A stretch of DNA of 64,000 nucleotides from Pseudomonadota bacterium (GCA_021785795.1 JAJYEK010000001.1:1-64000), one strand, 5' to 3'. Positions 16,944 through 27,218 are shown, counted from the stretch's first letter. Notes: generated by a model not told the origin, from the letters alone. Numbers and translations: made by a program.

Positions 16944-17969
16944 ATGACCCCGACCCTGCAGCCTTTTCTCGTCAATGGGCCATTCGGCGATCCGGTGGTC
17001 TACGTGGATTTCCGGTTCGCAAGACGCGCGCTGCTCTTCGACCTGGGAGACATACAGTCTCTGCCGGCACGCAAGATACTTCGCCTGACGCACATCTTCG
17101 TATCCCACGCCCACATGGATCACTTCATGGGCTTTGACCGGATCGTGCGCATCTGTCTGGGCCGACCCCGCTCGCTCGCCTTGTTCGGTCCTCCCGGCTT
17201 TATCGATCGGGTCGAACACAAGCTTGCCGCCTACACCTGGAACCTCGTGGAGAACTATATTACCGACTTCATGCTCGAAGCCAGCGAATTGTATCCGTCG
17301 GGAGAACTGCGCACAGCCCGTTTCCGCTGCCGGTCCGGCTTCCGGCGCGAGGACCTGCCGGCACGGACCGCCGCCGACGGTGTGCTGCTGGAAGAGGATA
17401 ATTTTCGCGTGCTCGCCACAATGCTGGATCATCGGACCCCGTGTCTGGGTTTTGCGGTTGAGGAAAGACAGCACATCAACATCTGGAAGAACCGGCTGAC
17501 CGAGCTCGGGCTGCCGACCGGACCGTGGCTCAGTGGGCTCAAGGCGGCAGTGCACCACGGCGAACCTGACGACACGGCGATACGCGTTAGCTGGACCGAC
17601 AGCAGCGGCCGCCACGAACGCACTGTTGCGCTCGGCGAACTGCGCCGGCAGGTGCTGCACCTCGTCCCCGGACAGAAAATCGCCTACATCGTCGACATCG
17701 TCTACCACGAGGAAAACGTCCGGCGCGTCCTGCGGCTCGCGCACCACGCCGACTGCCTGTTCATCGAGGCGGTGTTCCTGCACCGTGACGCCGAACACGC
17801 CGCCAGAAAATATCATCTCACGGCACGGCAGGCGGGCGCTCTCGGACGCGCCAGCGGCGCCAGGCATCTTGTTCCCATGCACTTTTCGGCGCGCTACACC
17901 GGCGGCGAGGCCGCGATCTACCGGGAAATCGAGGAGGCTTATTCCGGCAACGGGGAGCTATCGGACTGA
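16944..17969 (+). CDS. Metallo-beta-lactamase-fold hydrolase, RNase Z-like
   Basis: 341 residues from MTPTLQPFLVNGPFGDPVV. The zinc motif HxHxDH is His55-Ala-His57-Met-Asp59-His60 (FVSHAHMDHFMGFD). Further ligands are plausible in MLDHRTPCLGF and LVPMHFSARYTG, the latter being the RNase Z-like HFSxRY signature. The frame is open upstream inside senA, but the ATG at 16944 gives a complete fold. It lies 109 bases after senA on the same strand, so it may be co-transcribed. It could be a tRNA 3'-end nuclease paralogue or a small-molecule hydrolase; the HFSxRY motif favours RNase Z ancestry. A role in selenium metabolism is only a neighbourhood-based guess. Confidence 0.82.
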   Translation: MTPTLQPFLVNGPFGDPVVYVDFRFARRALLFDLGDIQSLPARKILRLTHIFVSHAHMDHFMGFDRIVRICLGRPRSLALFGPPGFIDRVEHKLAAYTWNLVENYITDFMLEASELYPSGELRTARFRCRSGFRREDLPARTAADGVLLEEDNFRVLATMLDHRTPCLGFAVEERQHINIWKNRLTELGLPTGPWLSGLKAAVHHGEPDDTAIRVSWTDSSGRHERTVALGELRRQVLHLVPGQKIAYIVDIVYHEENVRRVLRLAHHADCLFIEAVFLHRDAEHAARKYHLTARQAGALGRASGARHLVPMHFSARYTGGEAAIYREIEEAYSGNGELSD

Positions 17970-17986
17970 ATGTTCCGGCGGTCAGG

Positions 17987-19180
17987 TCATCGCCGTCCGT
18001 CGCCGATGCCGTTGAGGATACGGTCGGCAAGCCCCCACACATGTTCGCCGATGCGTGAGCGCCACGGCCGGCGCATCCAATCCGCGTAGGTGTACTCCAC
18101 AGCTTGCGCGAAGTCATTCTCGAACATGCCGCGGACCTGTTCGGCAAGCTCGGGGTCTTCGATGGCCTGGTTCGCATCCAGGGTCCAGCGTAAGGTCCAG
18201 CGATCGAGGTTGCTCGATCCGATGGACATCCAGGAATCACACAGGCTCACCTTGCTGTGCAGGACACGCGGCTGAAATTCGAAGATGCGCACTCCGCTCC
18301 TCAGCAGCGACGCATAGAATCTCCGCCCGGCGAGACGTACCGGCGGATGATCGGTCCGGAATCCGGGCAGCAGCAACCGCACATCGACCCCGCGACGTGC
18401 CGCCCGCCTGAGCGCTCGGCGGATGCGGCGCGGCGGGACGAAATAGCCGGTCGAGAACCACACGTTACGTTCCGCGGAGCGCACGTGCCTCAGCAAATCG
18501 CGCTTGATGCCCTGCTGCGACCTGCCCCGCATTACCGTAACACGTCCCAGCACATGACGGCCGCCCGGGGCTGGCGGCGCCACCGGCAGGCGCAGGAGCA
18601 CCCCGGTGTGACGTTCCCAGCTCTCGGCGAAAAGAGCCTGCCAGTCGGAGATTACCGGCCCTTCTACCAGCACCACCGTCTCGCGCCAGCGCGACTGCGG
18701 CGCGTCCGCGGGATCGAACTCGTCGCTGATACCGGCCCCTCCGACAAACGCCAGCGCGCCATCAACGAGCAGAAGCTTGCGATGGTCCCGGGCCAGGTTT
18801 TTGAGCCACTTTCCGATACGCAACGGATTATAAAAGGCCAGGTGCACCCCGCCTCCGCGTAGGCGCACCCGGTCGGCGTCGGCGAGTTCACGCGCACCGA
18901 AATCGTCCAAAATGACGCGCACATCCACGCCGCGAGCCGCTGCCGTCACCAGGGCTTCAATGAAGCGCGTGGCGACCGCCCCCGATCTGAACAAATAGAT
19001 CTCGAGAAGCACGTGATGGCGGGCATCAGCGATGGCCTGGAGCATGCGCGGAAAGAACCGGTCGCCGTCGACCAGCAGCTCGAAACGGTTGCCAGTCCGC
19101 CACGGAAACCGGTACTTGGACACGGATGGTCGCCGCTCCGGATCCCCCAGCACCGGCCTCCTGACTGCCGGCACGTTCAC
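17987..19180 (-). CDS. clsB: Phospholipase D-family cardiolipin synthase, ClsB-like
   Basis: About 397 residues with two HKD motifs: His133-Lys135-Asp140 in DHRKLLLVDG and His308-Lys310-Asp315 in LHSKVSLCDSW followed by IGSSNLD. It lacks the two N-terminal membrane helices of ClsA, as ClsB does. It likely makes cardiolipin or phosphatidylglycerol at the inner membrane. A GTG start at 19180 overlaps the upstream stop as GTGA, suggesting translational coupling; a second GTG at 19123 is the alternative start. The upstream gene is an exonuclease/endonuclease/phosphatase-fold protein, the same pairing as E. coli ybhP-ybhO(clsB); ybhN is absent here. Confidence 0.88.
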   Translation of the reverse strand: MNVPAVRRPVLGDPERRPSVSKYRFPWRTGNRFELLVDGDRFFPRMLQAIADARHHVLLEIYLFRSGAVATRFIEALVTAAARGVDVRVILDDFGARELADADRVRLRGGGVHLAFYNPLRIGKWLKNLARDHRKLLLVDGALAFVGGAGISDEFDPADAPQSRWRETVVLVEGPVISDWQALFAESWERHTGVLLRLPVAPPAPGGRHVLGRVTVMRGRSQQGIKRDLLRHVRSAERNVWFSTGYFVPPRRIRRALRRAARRGVDVRLLLPGFRTDHPPVRLAGRRFYASLLRSGVRIFEFQPRVLHSKVSLCDSWMSIGSSNLDRWTLRWTLDANQAIEDPELAEQVRGMFENDFAQAVEYTYADWMRRPWRSRIGEHVWGLADRILNGIGDGRR

Positions 19181-19923
19181 TGCAATTCGAAATCGACTAT
19201 CACGGGAAGGTGGTCGCTTGCCACACGCGATAACCGCAGGTGGCAGGTACGGGCATCGAGCAGCCGAAACCGGCCGCGGAAAAAGATCTTGTCGAGCCCG
19301 CCGGTTGGAGAGAATGCCGGGAAAGTCCGCATCGGATTCCGGTGTCCGCTGCTGTGCGACGTGGCGCACTGGAAGCCCAGCTCTTCGGTGAATATCGGCG
19401 GCAGCTGGCTGCGCCAGTCATTGAAATCCCCACCCACGAGACAGGCATGGGTCTGGTCCAGGTTCGCAAACTCATGCGAACGCAGCAGCAGGCCAATCTG
19501 CCGGCGCCGCTCACGCGCCGACAGGCCCAGATGCAGATTGAAAACTTCGAGGACATGCGCGTGACCGGCCTGCTTCTGGGCCTGGATGCGGGTGTGCTGG
19601 CAGCCGCGGCGCTTGCGCGAATCTATCGTGAGATCGATATTGCGCTCGCGCAGGATCGGAAAGCGGCTCAGAGTCGCATTGCCGTACCGGCCCTTGCGCA
19701 GGTCGACGTTGTGGCCGACCGCGTAGTACGGGAATCCGAGGAGATCGGCCAGCTCGCGCGCAAGATCCAACCCGCCGGAACGCGGCGCTCCCGAGTCGAC
19801 TTCCTGCAGCAGCGCCACATCCGGTCGCATATGCCCGAGAATCGTCGCGATGCGGTCGAGCCGGAAACGGCGGTCAATGCCGATAGCGCGATGGATATTG
19901 TATGATACGATTCGAAGCTGCAT
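19177..19923 (-). CDS. Endonuclease/exonuclease/phosphatase family protein (YbhP-like)
   Basis: 248 residues from MQLRIVSYNIHRAIGIDRRF. EEP-fold motifs are visible in order: SYNIH (first metal-binding Asn), ALLQEVD (Glu), NLHLGLSARER (His), VGGDFNDW (Asp/Asn), LDKIFF and ASDHLPVIVDF (catalytic SDH). This fold covers nucleases and phospho-ester phosphatases. The gene overlaps the start of the cardiolipin synthase gene, as ybhP does with clsB, so a role in phospholipid or cardiolipin metabolism is likely but unproven. The longer frame from 19998 adds a low-complexity N-terminus and was not chosen. Confidence 0.87.
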   Translation of the reverse strand: MQLRIVSYNIHRAIGIDRRFRLDRIATILGHMRPDVALLQEVDSGAPRSGGLDLARELADLLGFPYYAVGHNVDLRKGRYGNATLSRFPILRERNIDLTIDSRKRRGCQHTRIQAQKQAGHAHVLEVFNLHLGLSARERRRQIGLLLRSHEFANLDQTHACLVGGDFNDWRSQLPPIFTEELGFQCATSHSSGHRNPMRTFPAFSPTGGLDKIFFRGRFRLLDARTCHLRLSRVASDHLPVIVDFELQ

Positions 19924-20084
19924 CCGAATGCCGAACCTTATTCTCGGCTGAATCTGCCGGCCTGCCTCAATATTGGATCCCGCCGGGCATGGTGGCAAGG
20001 GCCGGCGGCCACGCGAAGCGATGCGGTATTTTGATCACATGCTTTTTGCGATAGTGTTAGTCCGGCCTGCGGCACAACCGGCTG

Positions 20085-21128
20085 GTGACCATGGCACCCA
20101 ATTTCGTGATTCGCGGTGAACCGGAAATACCGACGGCTGCCAAGGTCGCGTTCCTTTCCCGCCCGGCCGCCTATCCGGAGCACCCCAGGCAAGTTTACGC
20201 GCTCGAAACCCACATGTCGTGGGTATTCCTCACGGACGCGCACGCCTACAAGCTCAAGAAGCCGGTCCGCCGGGATTTCCTGGACTTCAGCACCCTGGAA
20301 CTGCGGCGCCGCGATTGCGAGGCAGAGGTCGTACTCAACCGGCCGCTTGCGCCCGGTGTCTATCTCGAAACGATCCCCCTTGCGATCGGCCCCTCCGCAG
20401 AACTGTGTCTCGGCGGCGACGGCCCGGTCGCCGACTGGCTGGTGAAGATGCGGCGCCTGCCGGCGGAACGATTTCTTGACCGGGTGATACTGAGCTGTTC
20501 GGTCCCCGAAACCGAGACGCGCGCGGCCGCCGCGCGCCTGGCGGGATTTTACCGGCAGGCCATTGCGGTCCCGATGGCCGCCACGGAGTACCGCGCGCGG
20601 CTGCGCAACCGGATCGAGGACAACCGTCGCGAACTCCTGCGGCCCGAGTGCGCGCTGCCGGAGAGACAGCTGAACCACGTCGCCGGCGCCCAGCAGCGAT
20701 TCCTCGACGTCCATGCGGCACTCGTCGGGGACCGCGCCGCCAGCGGCCGGATCATCGAGGCCCATGGCGATCTGCGGCCGGAACATGTCTGCCTCGTTCC
20801 GGAGCCGGTAATCATCGACCGTCTCGAATTTAGCCGCGACCTGCGCATTCTCGACCCCGTAGACGAACTGGCCCTGCTCGCAATGGAATGTGAGAGGCTC
20901 GGCAGCGCCCCGGTCGGCGCCCTGTTTTTCGAAGTCCACGGGCAAATCGGCGCCGACCGCCCTTCGCCCGCGCTTGTGGATTTCTACAAGAGCTGCTGGG
21001 CCTGTTTTCGCTGTAAGATTGGGGTCTGGCACGTCCTCGACCCCGAAGTGAGGGACAAAGAAAAGTGGTCGGCAGCAGCGCGCGACTACCTTGACCGCGC
21101 GCAACGGTATGTAGCAGCCATCGACTGA
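20085..21128 (+). CDS. APH-like phosphotransferase domain protein (COG2187 type)
   Basis: About 347 residues. The C-terminal half carries a kinase-like catalytic loop, EAHGDLRPEHVCL, and a metal-binding-like IIDRLEFSRDLRILDPVDEL in the place of the DFG region. The N-terminal part has HMSWVFLTDAHAYKLKKPVR, a conserved segment containing the ATP-binding lysine in COG2187 proteins. Many COG2187 relatives have an extra C-terminal P-loop kinase domain; here it is missing and the protein ends after the APH-like domain. Start is GTG at 20085 or ATG six bases later. Substrate unknown; antibiotic resistance is not implied. Confidence 0.8.
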   Translation: MTMAPNFVIRGEPEIPTAAKVAFLSRPAAYPEHPRQVYALETHMSWVFLTDAHAYKLKKPVRRDFLDFSTLELRRRDCEAEVVLNRPLAPGVYLETIPLAIGPSAELCLGGDGPVADWLVKMRRLPAERFLDRVILSCSVPETETRAAAARLAGFYRQAIAVPMAATEYRARLRNRIEDNRRELLRPECALPERQLNHVAGAQQRFLDVHAALVGDRAASGRIIEAHGDLRPEHVCLVPEPVIIDRLEFSRDLRILDPVDELALLAMECERLGSAPVGALFFEVHGQIGADRPSPALVDFYKSCWACFRCKIGVWHVLDPEVRDKEKWSAAARDYLDRAQRYVAAID

Positions 21129-21142
21129 GTCATGGGGACGGC

Positions 21143-22129
21143 TCATGCCAGGTCGAGCTCTACCAGAGACTCATTTGAATTCATCCGACGTATCGCCTCG
21201 GCGAGCAATTGTGCGATATCGAGGATCTCGAGCCTGGCGCGGGCGGCCGGCGCCGTAATGCGGAACGGAGGAACGGTGTCGGTCACTACCACGCGCTCGA
21301 CCGGCGCTTCGGCAATGACCGTCTGCGCATTGCCTACGAACAGTCCGTGGGTTGCTGCCGCAAAAACCGCTACGGCTCCGGCTGTGCGGCACGCGGCGGC
21401 AGCGCGCGCAATCGTCGTTCCTGAGCCGATCATATCGTCGACAATGATCGCAATTCGACCGCGCACGTCCCCGACAAGGGATCCGGTCGTGACCTTCCCG
21501 AGCGCACGCTGCTTTTCGACAAAGGCTGCACTCACGTCACGCCCGAGCGTGCCGGCCATGGCCTGGCGGAACAGCTCGGCACGCTTGACGCCACCGACAT
21601 CGGGCGACACCACTGCCACGCTGCTGTCCCTGACGCGCTGCGCGAAATAGCCCACAAACAGCCCGCGCGCCTGCAGATGCTCGGTCTGGCACCGAAATGC
21701 GTTCTGGTAGGCGGCAAGATTGTGCACGTCGACTGTCACGATCCGGTCGGCTCCCGCCCCTTCGAACAACCGCGCGATGTAGCGCGTGGTCACCGGATCC
21801 CGTGACTGCGTTTTTCGGTCTTTGCGCGCGTAGCAGAGATAGGGCACGACCGCGGTGACGCGCGCGGCAGCCGCATCTTTCAGGGCACCGATGAAGAACA
21901 GCAGGCGACACAGCTTGTCGTTGACGCTGCCGCCGGGCTCGGCATGAAGTGATTGGACCACAAACACGTCACGGCCCCGCACGTTCTCGAGGGGGCGTAC
22001 CTTATGCTCGCCGTCGTCGAATTCACGCTCTTCATGCCGGCTCAGCGGCAGGCCGAGAGCTGCCGCGACACGCGACGCAAATTCCGACCCCCAATTGAGC
22101 GTAAATAGACTGATGTCCGGAGCTTCCAT
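21143..22129 (-). CDS. Ribose-phosphate pyrophosphokinase family protein
   Basis: 328 residues. It has the two phosphoribosyltransferase-like domains of PRPP synthetases. DDGEHKVRPLENVRGRDVF is the ATP-side region, YARKDRKTQSRDPVT the flexible loop, VVSPDVGGVKRAE the ribose-5-phosphate side, and IIVDDMIGSGTTIARAA the PRPP-binding loop. These enzymes make PRPP from ribose-5-phosphate and ATP. Sequence details such as WGSEFASRVAAALG at the N-terminus suggest a divergent second copy rather than the housekeeping prs, which normally sits beside ispE and a Glu-tRNA synthetase-region cluster. The ATG at 22129 is preceded by GGCGGTGATT. The longer frame upstream is not supported. Confidence 0.85.
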   Translation of the reverse strand: MEAPDISLFTLNWGSEFASRVAAALGLPLSRHEEREFDDGEHKVRPLENVRGRDVFVVQSLHAEPGGSVNDKLCRLLFFIGALKDAAAARVTAVVPYLCYARKDRKTQSRDPVTTRYIARLFEGAGADRIVTVDVHNLAAYQNAFRCQTEHLQARGLFVGYFAQRVRDSSVAVVSPDVGGVKRAELFRQAMAGTLGRDVSAAFVEKQRALGKVTTGSLVGDVRGRIAIIVDDMIGSGTTIARAAAACRTAGAVAVFAAATHGLFVGNAQTVIAEAPVERVVVTDTVPPFRITAPAARARLEILDIAQLLAEAIRRMNSNESLVELDLA

Positions 22130-22236
22130 GGAATCACCGCCAACCGGCTGGCCGCAGCACCCCGAATGTCCCGTGGCGCCGGGACATTCAGACCCGGCAC
22201 CGCCACCTTGTGACGCCCGTCCGGCATTTCCCGTCG

Positions 22237-22701
22237 CTAGTGCGTGAACTGCCCGTGGCGCGCCTCTCGGAGCAGGGAGAGGAACACCTCGCCGTCCACC
22301 TGGATCATCTGCTCGTGATCGCCGGCTTCGAAATAGATCACCGCTTGACCAACCAGGCTGTCGTCGACAATGGTATCCATGCCGTACGCCGGCCCGAGCG
22401 GTGGAATCGCGCCGGCGTCGCAATCCTTGAATACCGGCGCGATGCGGTTCTCGGTTGCAAGTTCCAGATTGCGGCCGAGCAGCTCTGACAGACGCGCGGT
22501 ACTGACATGACGGTTGCTGGGAACCACCGCCATCAGGTAGCCGCGATCATCGGCAAGCACTACAGCCTTGGCCAGCTGGTCCGCAGATATTCTGGCGGAC
22601 TGGACCGTCTCGCGACTCGTCTCGGTATGAAGGTGCGGCACGACCGCATAGCGCGCGCGCCGGCTCTGGAGGAAATCCGTAATCGTTCTGGCAACCGCCA
22701 T
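22237..22701 (-). CDS. YbaK/EbsC family aminoacyl-tRNA deacylase
   Basis: 154 residues with the YbaK fold: SADQLAKAVVLADDRGYLMA carries the conserved lysine, followed by VPSNRHVSTARLSELLG and the GAIPPLGPAYGMDTIVD loop. Family members hydrolyse mischarged tRNAs such as Ala- or Cys-tRNA(Pro). A clear GGGAGGG ribosome binding site precedes the ATG. It is followed 107 bases later by the PRPP synthetase-like gene and preceded by the PilZ-like gene on the same strand, so an operon is possible. Which mischarged species it edits cannot be told. Confidence 0.85.
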   Translation of the reverse strand: MAVARTITDFLQSRRARYAVVPHLHTETSRETVQSARISADQLAKAVVLADDRGYLMAVVPSNRHVSTARLSELLGRNLELATENRIAPVFKDCDAGAIPPLGPAYGMDTIVDDSLVGQAVIYFEAGDHEQMIQVDGEVFLSLLREARHGQFTH

Positions 22702-22718
22702 GGCATGCCCTCCCTTTC

Positions 22719-23108
22719 TTATGATCCCGACCGCTTGTCTGACGAGGCACCCGACCCGTCAGCACCGCCCGGGTCCAGCTCGGTGCCGTCACCGGCTCCG
22801 CTCGCCCGCAGGGCGTTCAGCGCCGCGACGACCGTGGGCGGACCGATCTCGTAAAACATGAGGCCGGCTACATTGCTGGAAGTCCATACGATAAGTGCGG
22901 GAACCCGGTGGAGGCGCAGAACCCCGCGCTCGTTTCCTATGAAAATCAATTCCACATGCAGATTGGCAGGAAGGGCAACATCCTGGATCTCGACGCGGGC
23001 TCCGCCTGCACCGATATCCCGGATTCTGGCCCATTTCGGTCCGAACACAGCGCTGCTCAGGATCACCTTGGCTGCCAAGGGTCGACGCGAATTCCAGCGA
23101 TGTTCCAC
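22719..23108 (-). CDS. PilZ-like domain protein
   Basis: About 129 residues from a GTG start with AGGGAGAAGG four bases upstream. The sequence VEHRWNSRRPLAAKVIL, then WARIRDIGAGGARVEI, then PANLHVELIFIG, follows the PilZ pattern of an R-rich N-terminal loop and a D-x-S/G-x-x-G turn. The c-di-GMP motifs RxxxR and DxSxxG are only approximate (RWNSRR; DIGAGGA), so nucleotide binding is uncertain. The C-terminal 30 residues are Gly/Asp/Ser-rich and probably disordered. It lies 17 bases before the YbaK-type gene. Confidence 0.65.
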   Translation of the reverse strand: MEHRWNSRRPLAAKVILSSAVFGPKWARIRDIGAGGARVEIQDVALPANLHVELIFIGNERGVLRLHRVPALIVWTSSNVAGLMFYEIGPPTVVAALNALRASGAGDGTELDPGGADGSGASSDKRSGS

Positions 23109-23381
23109 GGCCCCTTCTCCCTGTGTCCGCCACGGCATCAGCATAGGCATTCGCCAACACATGCCGCATTGACCCATGTCAAAATCCGCCTCGCCTCAGC
23201 GCAAATGCGTGCACCGCAAACCGCCGCGGGTTCCCTTCGCCCACCAGGCACGCCGACCACCCGCGTTCGCAGTGCGACTCGCCGCGGATAGGATATCGAA
23301 GCACCCAGGCAAATGCAGAAGTACATGCTAATATGGTGGGCGCTCCATCGAAATCGGCGTCCTCCCAAGAGTCCCGGCGTT

Positions 23382-26300
23382 ATGCGAATCCGCGAAATCC
23401 CTTACAACTACACATCGTTCTCCGACCGGGAAATCGTCATCCGCTTTCTCGGAGAGGAAATGTGGGACACGCTCAACGAATTGCGCGGCAGCCGGCGCAC
23501 CGGGCGATCCGCACGCATGCTGTTCGAAGTCCTCGGGGACATGTGGGTCATTCATCGCAACCCCTACATCCAGGACGACTTGCTGGAGAACCGCAAACGC
23601 CGTGCATCTCTGGTCCATGCCCTCCATCACCGCCTCGACCAGATCAGCGCACGCGCCGAAGCCAACCCCCTCACGCTGGCTCTGGTTGAGCGCACGCGCC
23701 AATCGGTGCGGGAGTTCGAGAGCTGGTTTCCGCGCCAGCGCGAGTGGCGCCGGCGTTTGCGCAAACACCTCGCGCCGGTGACCCACAGGGACAATCTGGA
23801 TTTCAGCGGACTTGCGCGCGTCTCCCATGTCACGGACGCAACCGACTGGCGAGTCGAATATCCGCTGGCAGTCGTGTACCCGCAAACCGAAGAGGAGACG
23901 GTCCTCATCGTGCGGGCGTGTATCGAGCTCGGATTGACCATCATTCCGCGCGGAGGTGGCACCGGCTATACGGGTGGCGCCGTTCCACTGCACGCCGAGT
24001 CGGTGGTCATAAACACCGAGAAACTCGACCAGCTCGGATCCGTGGAAATCCGCCAACTGGATGGCGTGGCCGAGCCGGTGCCCGTGGTGCAGGCCCAGGC
24101 CGGAGTGATCACCCTGAGCGTCGCGCGGCTTGCGGAAGCGGCCGGTTACAGCTTCGCGGTCGACCCAACCTCCCAGGATGCCTCCACGATCGGAGGCAAC
24201 ATCGCGATGAACGCCGGCGGGAAAAAGGCGGTGCTCTGGGGCACCACGCTCGACAACCTCGCGTCCTGGAGGATGGTGACCCCGGACGGCCACTGGCTGG
24301 ACGTGACGCGGCTCAATCACAATCTCGGCAAGATTCACGAACAGAAGGATGTTCTGTTCCGCATCACCCGCTACGACGTCGACGGCAGTACCGTCCTCGG
24401 TGCGCCTCGGATGCTGTCGATCCCGGGAAGCGCCTTCCGCAAAACCGGGCTCGGCAAGGACGTCACCGACAAGTTTCTGGCCGGCCTTCCGGGCGCGCAG
24501 AAGGAGGGATGTGACGGCCTGATCACCTCTGCGGTGTTCATCCTTCACCGCATGCCGAGATTCCTGCGCACCATATGCCTCGAGTTCTTCGGTCACGACC
24601 TCGGCAAGGCCGTACCCGCCATCGTCGAGACCAAGAACTACCTTGACGCCTGCGCCGGTGTCTGCCTCTCGGGTCTCGAACACCTGGACGAGCGTTACTT
24701 GAAAGCGGTCGGCTACGCCACCAAGGCCGCGCGGCGGGAGCGTCCCAAGATGGCATTGCTGATCGATGTCGCGGGAGACGACGAAGGGGCGGTGGCCACA
24801 GCCGCATCCGCGGTGGTGCGCATGGCCAACGCGCGCGGAGCCGAGGGGTTCATCGCCGTAAGTCCGGAGGCCAGACGCCGGTTCTGGCTCGACCGGTCAC
24901 GCACTGCGGCGATTGCGCGGCACACCAATGCCTTCAAGATCAATGAGGACGTCGTGATCCCGCTGGACCGGCTGGCAGACTACTCGGCAGGCATCGAACG
25001 CATCAACATAGAACAGTCCATCTCCAACAAGCTGCGCATCATCGAGGCCGTCCGCGACTACCTGCAGAATCTTGCCGATGTGCCGCCGCCGGCCGCGGAC
25101 TACGAGACAAGCCACGAGGCGACGGCGATTCTGAGCGACAAGAAGATCGCTGCCCTGGGGCTGCTCGAACGGGTACATGCACGCTGGTCGTCCATTCTCG
25201 ACGGGCTCGACCGGAATGTCGCGGACGTTGCCGGCTTTGCTGGAACGCAATTGCAGGCCACGCCGCAGCCGGGAGAGACGCTCATACAGCTGCTGCTGCG
25301 GGGTGGCCAGCGAATTTCCTACCGCACCGAGGTAGAACGCCCCCTGAAGGAGATTTTCGGGGGACTCGAATTTCTTCCGGTGCACCGCCAGCTCGACGCG
25401 ATTCATTCGCGCGTGCGCAACGCACGGCTTTTCGTGGCGACCCACATGCACGCCGGCGACGGAAATGTCCACACTAACATCCCGGTGCATTCCAATGACT
25501 ACGGCATGCTGCAGGAAGCCGACCGCATTGTCGCCCGGGTAATGGCCCTGGCCCTGGCGCTCGGGGGAGTCATATCCGGGGAACACGGAATCGGAATCAC
25601 CAAGATCCAGTATCTCGACAAGGCATCCATCGAGGCGTTCGCGCGATACAAGCACGAGGTCGACCCGAACGGAAACTTCAACCGTGGCAAGCTGCTGGCG
25701 CAGTCGGGACTGGAGCGCGCCTACACCCCCTCCCTGCGTTTGGTGCAACAGGAGGCAATCATTCTCGAGGAAAGCGAGCTCGGCGCCCTCAATGACGATA
25801 TACGCCATTGCCTTCGCTGCGGAAAATGCAAGCCGGTGTGCGCCACCCACGTCCCCAGAGCAAACCTCCTGTACTCCCCGCGCAACAAAATCCTGGCCAC
25901 CGGCCTGATGATCGAGGCGTTTCTCTACGAGGAACAGACACGCCGCGGCATCTCGCTGCGCCACTTCGAGGCGATGAACGATGTTGCCGACCACTGCACC
26001 ATCTGCCACAAATGCCTCAATCCCTGTCCGGTGGATATAGATTTCGGCGATGTGACGATTCGCATGCGCAGGATCCTGAAGGAACGCGGCAAGCGCAACC
26101 CGAATCCCGCCACCTGGCTGTCCATGGCCTACCTCAACGCCACAGACCCGACAACGGTCCGACTGCTGCGCAAGACGCTCATCGGATGGGGTTACAGTGC
26201 GCAGCGCCTCGCCTATCGCCTGGCCCGATACATCGGCCTGCTGCACAACAGCCGCCCGCCCGCCGCCACCACGGGACATACCCCCATTTCAGCTCAGGTC

Positions 26301-27218
26301 ATCAACTTCGTGCGCCGGCCCATGCCGGGCAACCTTCCGTCGATGACTACGCGCGCCCTTCTGGGCATAGAGGACAGCAAGACGATACCGATTCTGCGGG
26401 ATCCAGCCCGCATCCACGAAGACTCGGATGCGGTGTTCTATTTTCCCGGATGCGGATCGGAACGCCTGTTCAGCCAGGTCGGACTCGCAACTTTGGCGAT
26501 GCTTTTTGAAGTGGGGGCACAGACGGTCCTGCCTCCCGGCTATCTGTGCTGCGGCTACCCGCAGTTGTCGGCCGGCGACGAGCGCAGGGGTTCGAAAATT
26601 ACCACCGACAACCGGGTGCTTTTCCACCGGGTCGCCAATACCCTGAACTACCTCGACATCCGCACCGTGATCGTTTCCTGCGGCACCTGCATGGATCAGC
26701 TGCTCAAATACGAATTTGATGCGATCTTCCCGGGATGCCGGCTCCTGGATATCCACGAGTACCTCATGGAAAAAGGCGTGAGCGTCTCCGGAGTTAGCGG
26801 CGTGCAGTACCTGTACCACGACCCTTGCCATACGCCCATGAAGACCTACAACCCAGTGAGCGTCGCCTCGAAGCTGATGGGCCAGGAAGTCACCCTTTCC
26901 GACCGCTGCTGCGGGGAAGCCGGAACCTTCGCCATAGCACGTCCCGATATCGCGAACCAGGTTCGATTCCGCAAACTCGAAGAGCTACGCCGGGCGAGCC
27001 GGCAATTGCCGGGCAGCAACGAGATCGCCGGAGCCGGGATTAAGATACTGACCTCATGCCCGGCCTGCGTCCAGGGCCTGTCCCGATACCGAGACGAGAC
27101 CGGTCTCGACACGGACTACATTGTCGTCGAACTGGCGAAACAGCAGCTGGGTCAGGACTGGCAGCGGCAATTCGTCGATCGGGTCCGTAGCGGCGGACTG
27201 GAACAGGTCCTGTTGTGA
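23382..27218 (+). CDS. FAD/FMN-containing dehydrogenase fused to Fe-S and CCG domains (DUF3683 type)
   Basis: 1278 residues. In order: an N-terminal DUF3683 domain ([20 protein letters not shown]), a GlcD-like FAD-binding domain from about residue 160 ([15 protein letters not shown]), the FAD-oxidase C-terminal domain ([28 protein letters not shown]), two 4Fe-4S motifs near residues 810 and 872 ([23 protein letters not shown]), and two CCG domains (FYFPGCGSE...CCGYP; YHDPCH...CCGEAG). It combines GlcD and GlcF functions of glycolate/D-lactate-type dehydrogenases in one chain, feeding electrons to the quinone pool. The natural substrate is unknown; D-lactate or another 2-hydroxy acid is likely. 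The ATG at 23382 was preferred to upstream starts because [10 protein letters not shown] is the family beginning. Confidence 0.92.
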   Translation: MRIREIPYNYTSFSDREIVIRFLGEEMWDTLNELRGSRRTGRSARMLFEVLGDMWVIHRNPYIQDDLLENRKRRASLVHALHHRLDQISARAEANPLTLALVERTRQSVREFESWFPRQREWRRRLRKHLAPVTHRDNLDFSGLARVSHVTDATDWRVEYPLAVVYPQTEEETVLIVRACIELGLTIIPRGGGTGYTGGAVPLHAESVVINTEKLDQLGSVEIRQLDGVAEPVPVVQAQAGVITLSVARLAEAAGYSFAVDPTSQDASTIGGNIAMNAGGKKAVLWGTTLDNLASWRMVTPDGHWLDVTRLNHNLGKIHEQKDVLFRITRYDVDGSTVLGAPRMLSIPGSAFRKTGLGKDVTDKFLAGLPGAQKEGCDGLITSAVFILHRMPRFLRTICLEFFGHDLGKAVPAIVETKNYLDACAGVCLSGLEHLDERYLKAVGYATKAARRERPKMALLIDVAGDDEGAVATAASAVVRMANARGAEGFIAVSPEARRRFWLDRSRTAAIARHTNAFKINEDVVIPLDRLADYSAGIERINIEQSISNKLRIIEAVRDYLQNLADVPPPAADYETSHEATAILSDKKIAALGLLERVHARWSSILDGLDRNVADVAGFAGTQLQATPQPGETLIQLLLRGGQRISYRTEVERPLKEIFGGLEFLPVHRQLDAIHSRVRNARLFVATHMHAGDGNVHTNIPVHSNDYGMLQEADRIVARVMALALALGGVISGEHGIGITKIQYLDKASIEAFARYKHEVDPNGNFNRGKLLAQSGLERAYTPSLRLVQQEAIILEESELGALNDDIRHCLRCGKCKPVCATHVPRANLLYSPRNKILATGLMIEAFLYEEQTRRGISLRHFEAMNDVADHCTICHKCLNPCPVDIDFGDVTIRMRRILKERGKRNPNPATWLSMAYLNATDPTTVRLLRKTLIGWGYSAQRLAYRLARYIGLLHNSRPPAATTGHTPISAQVINFVRRPMPGNLPSMTTRALLGIEDSKTIPILRDPARIHEDSDAVFYFPGCGSERLFSQVGLATLAMLFEVGAQTVLPPGYLCCGYPQLSAGDERRGSKITTDNRVLFHRVANTLNYLDIRTVIVSCGTCMDQLLKYEFDAIFPGCRLLDIHEYLMEKGVSVSGVSGVQYLYHDPCHTPMKTYNPVSVASKLMGQEVTLSDRCCGEAGTFAIARPDIANQVRFRKLEELRRASRQLPGSNEIAGAGIKILTSCPACVQGLSRYRDETGLDTDYIVVELAKQQLGQDWQRQFVDRVRSGGLEQVLL

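Noticed and set aside
12269..16944. An ergothioneine rather than selenoneine pathway
   Set aside because: No EgtD, EgtC or EgtA is present, while a SenB-type glycosyltransferase and SelD flank the EgtB-like gene. Not fully excluded; phylogeny is needed.
19938..21146. A 402-codon minus-strand frame opposite the COG2187-type gene
   Set aside because: Antisense to a protein with an APH-like catalytic loop; its own translation looks like a GC shadow.
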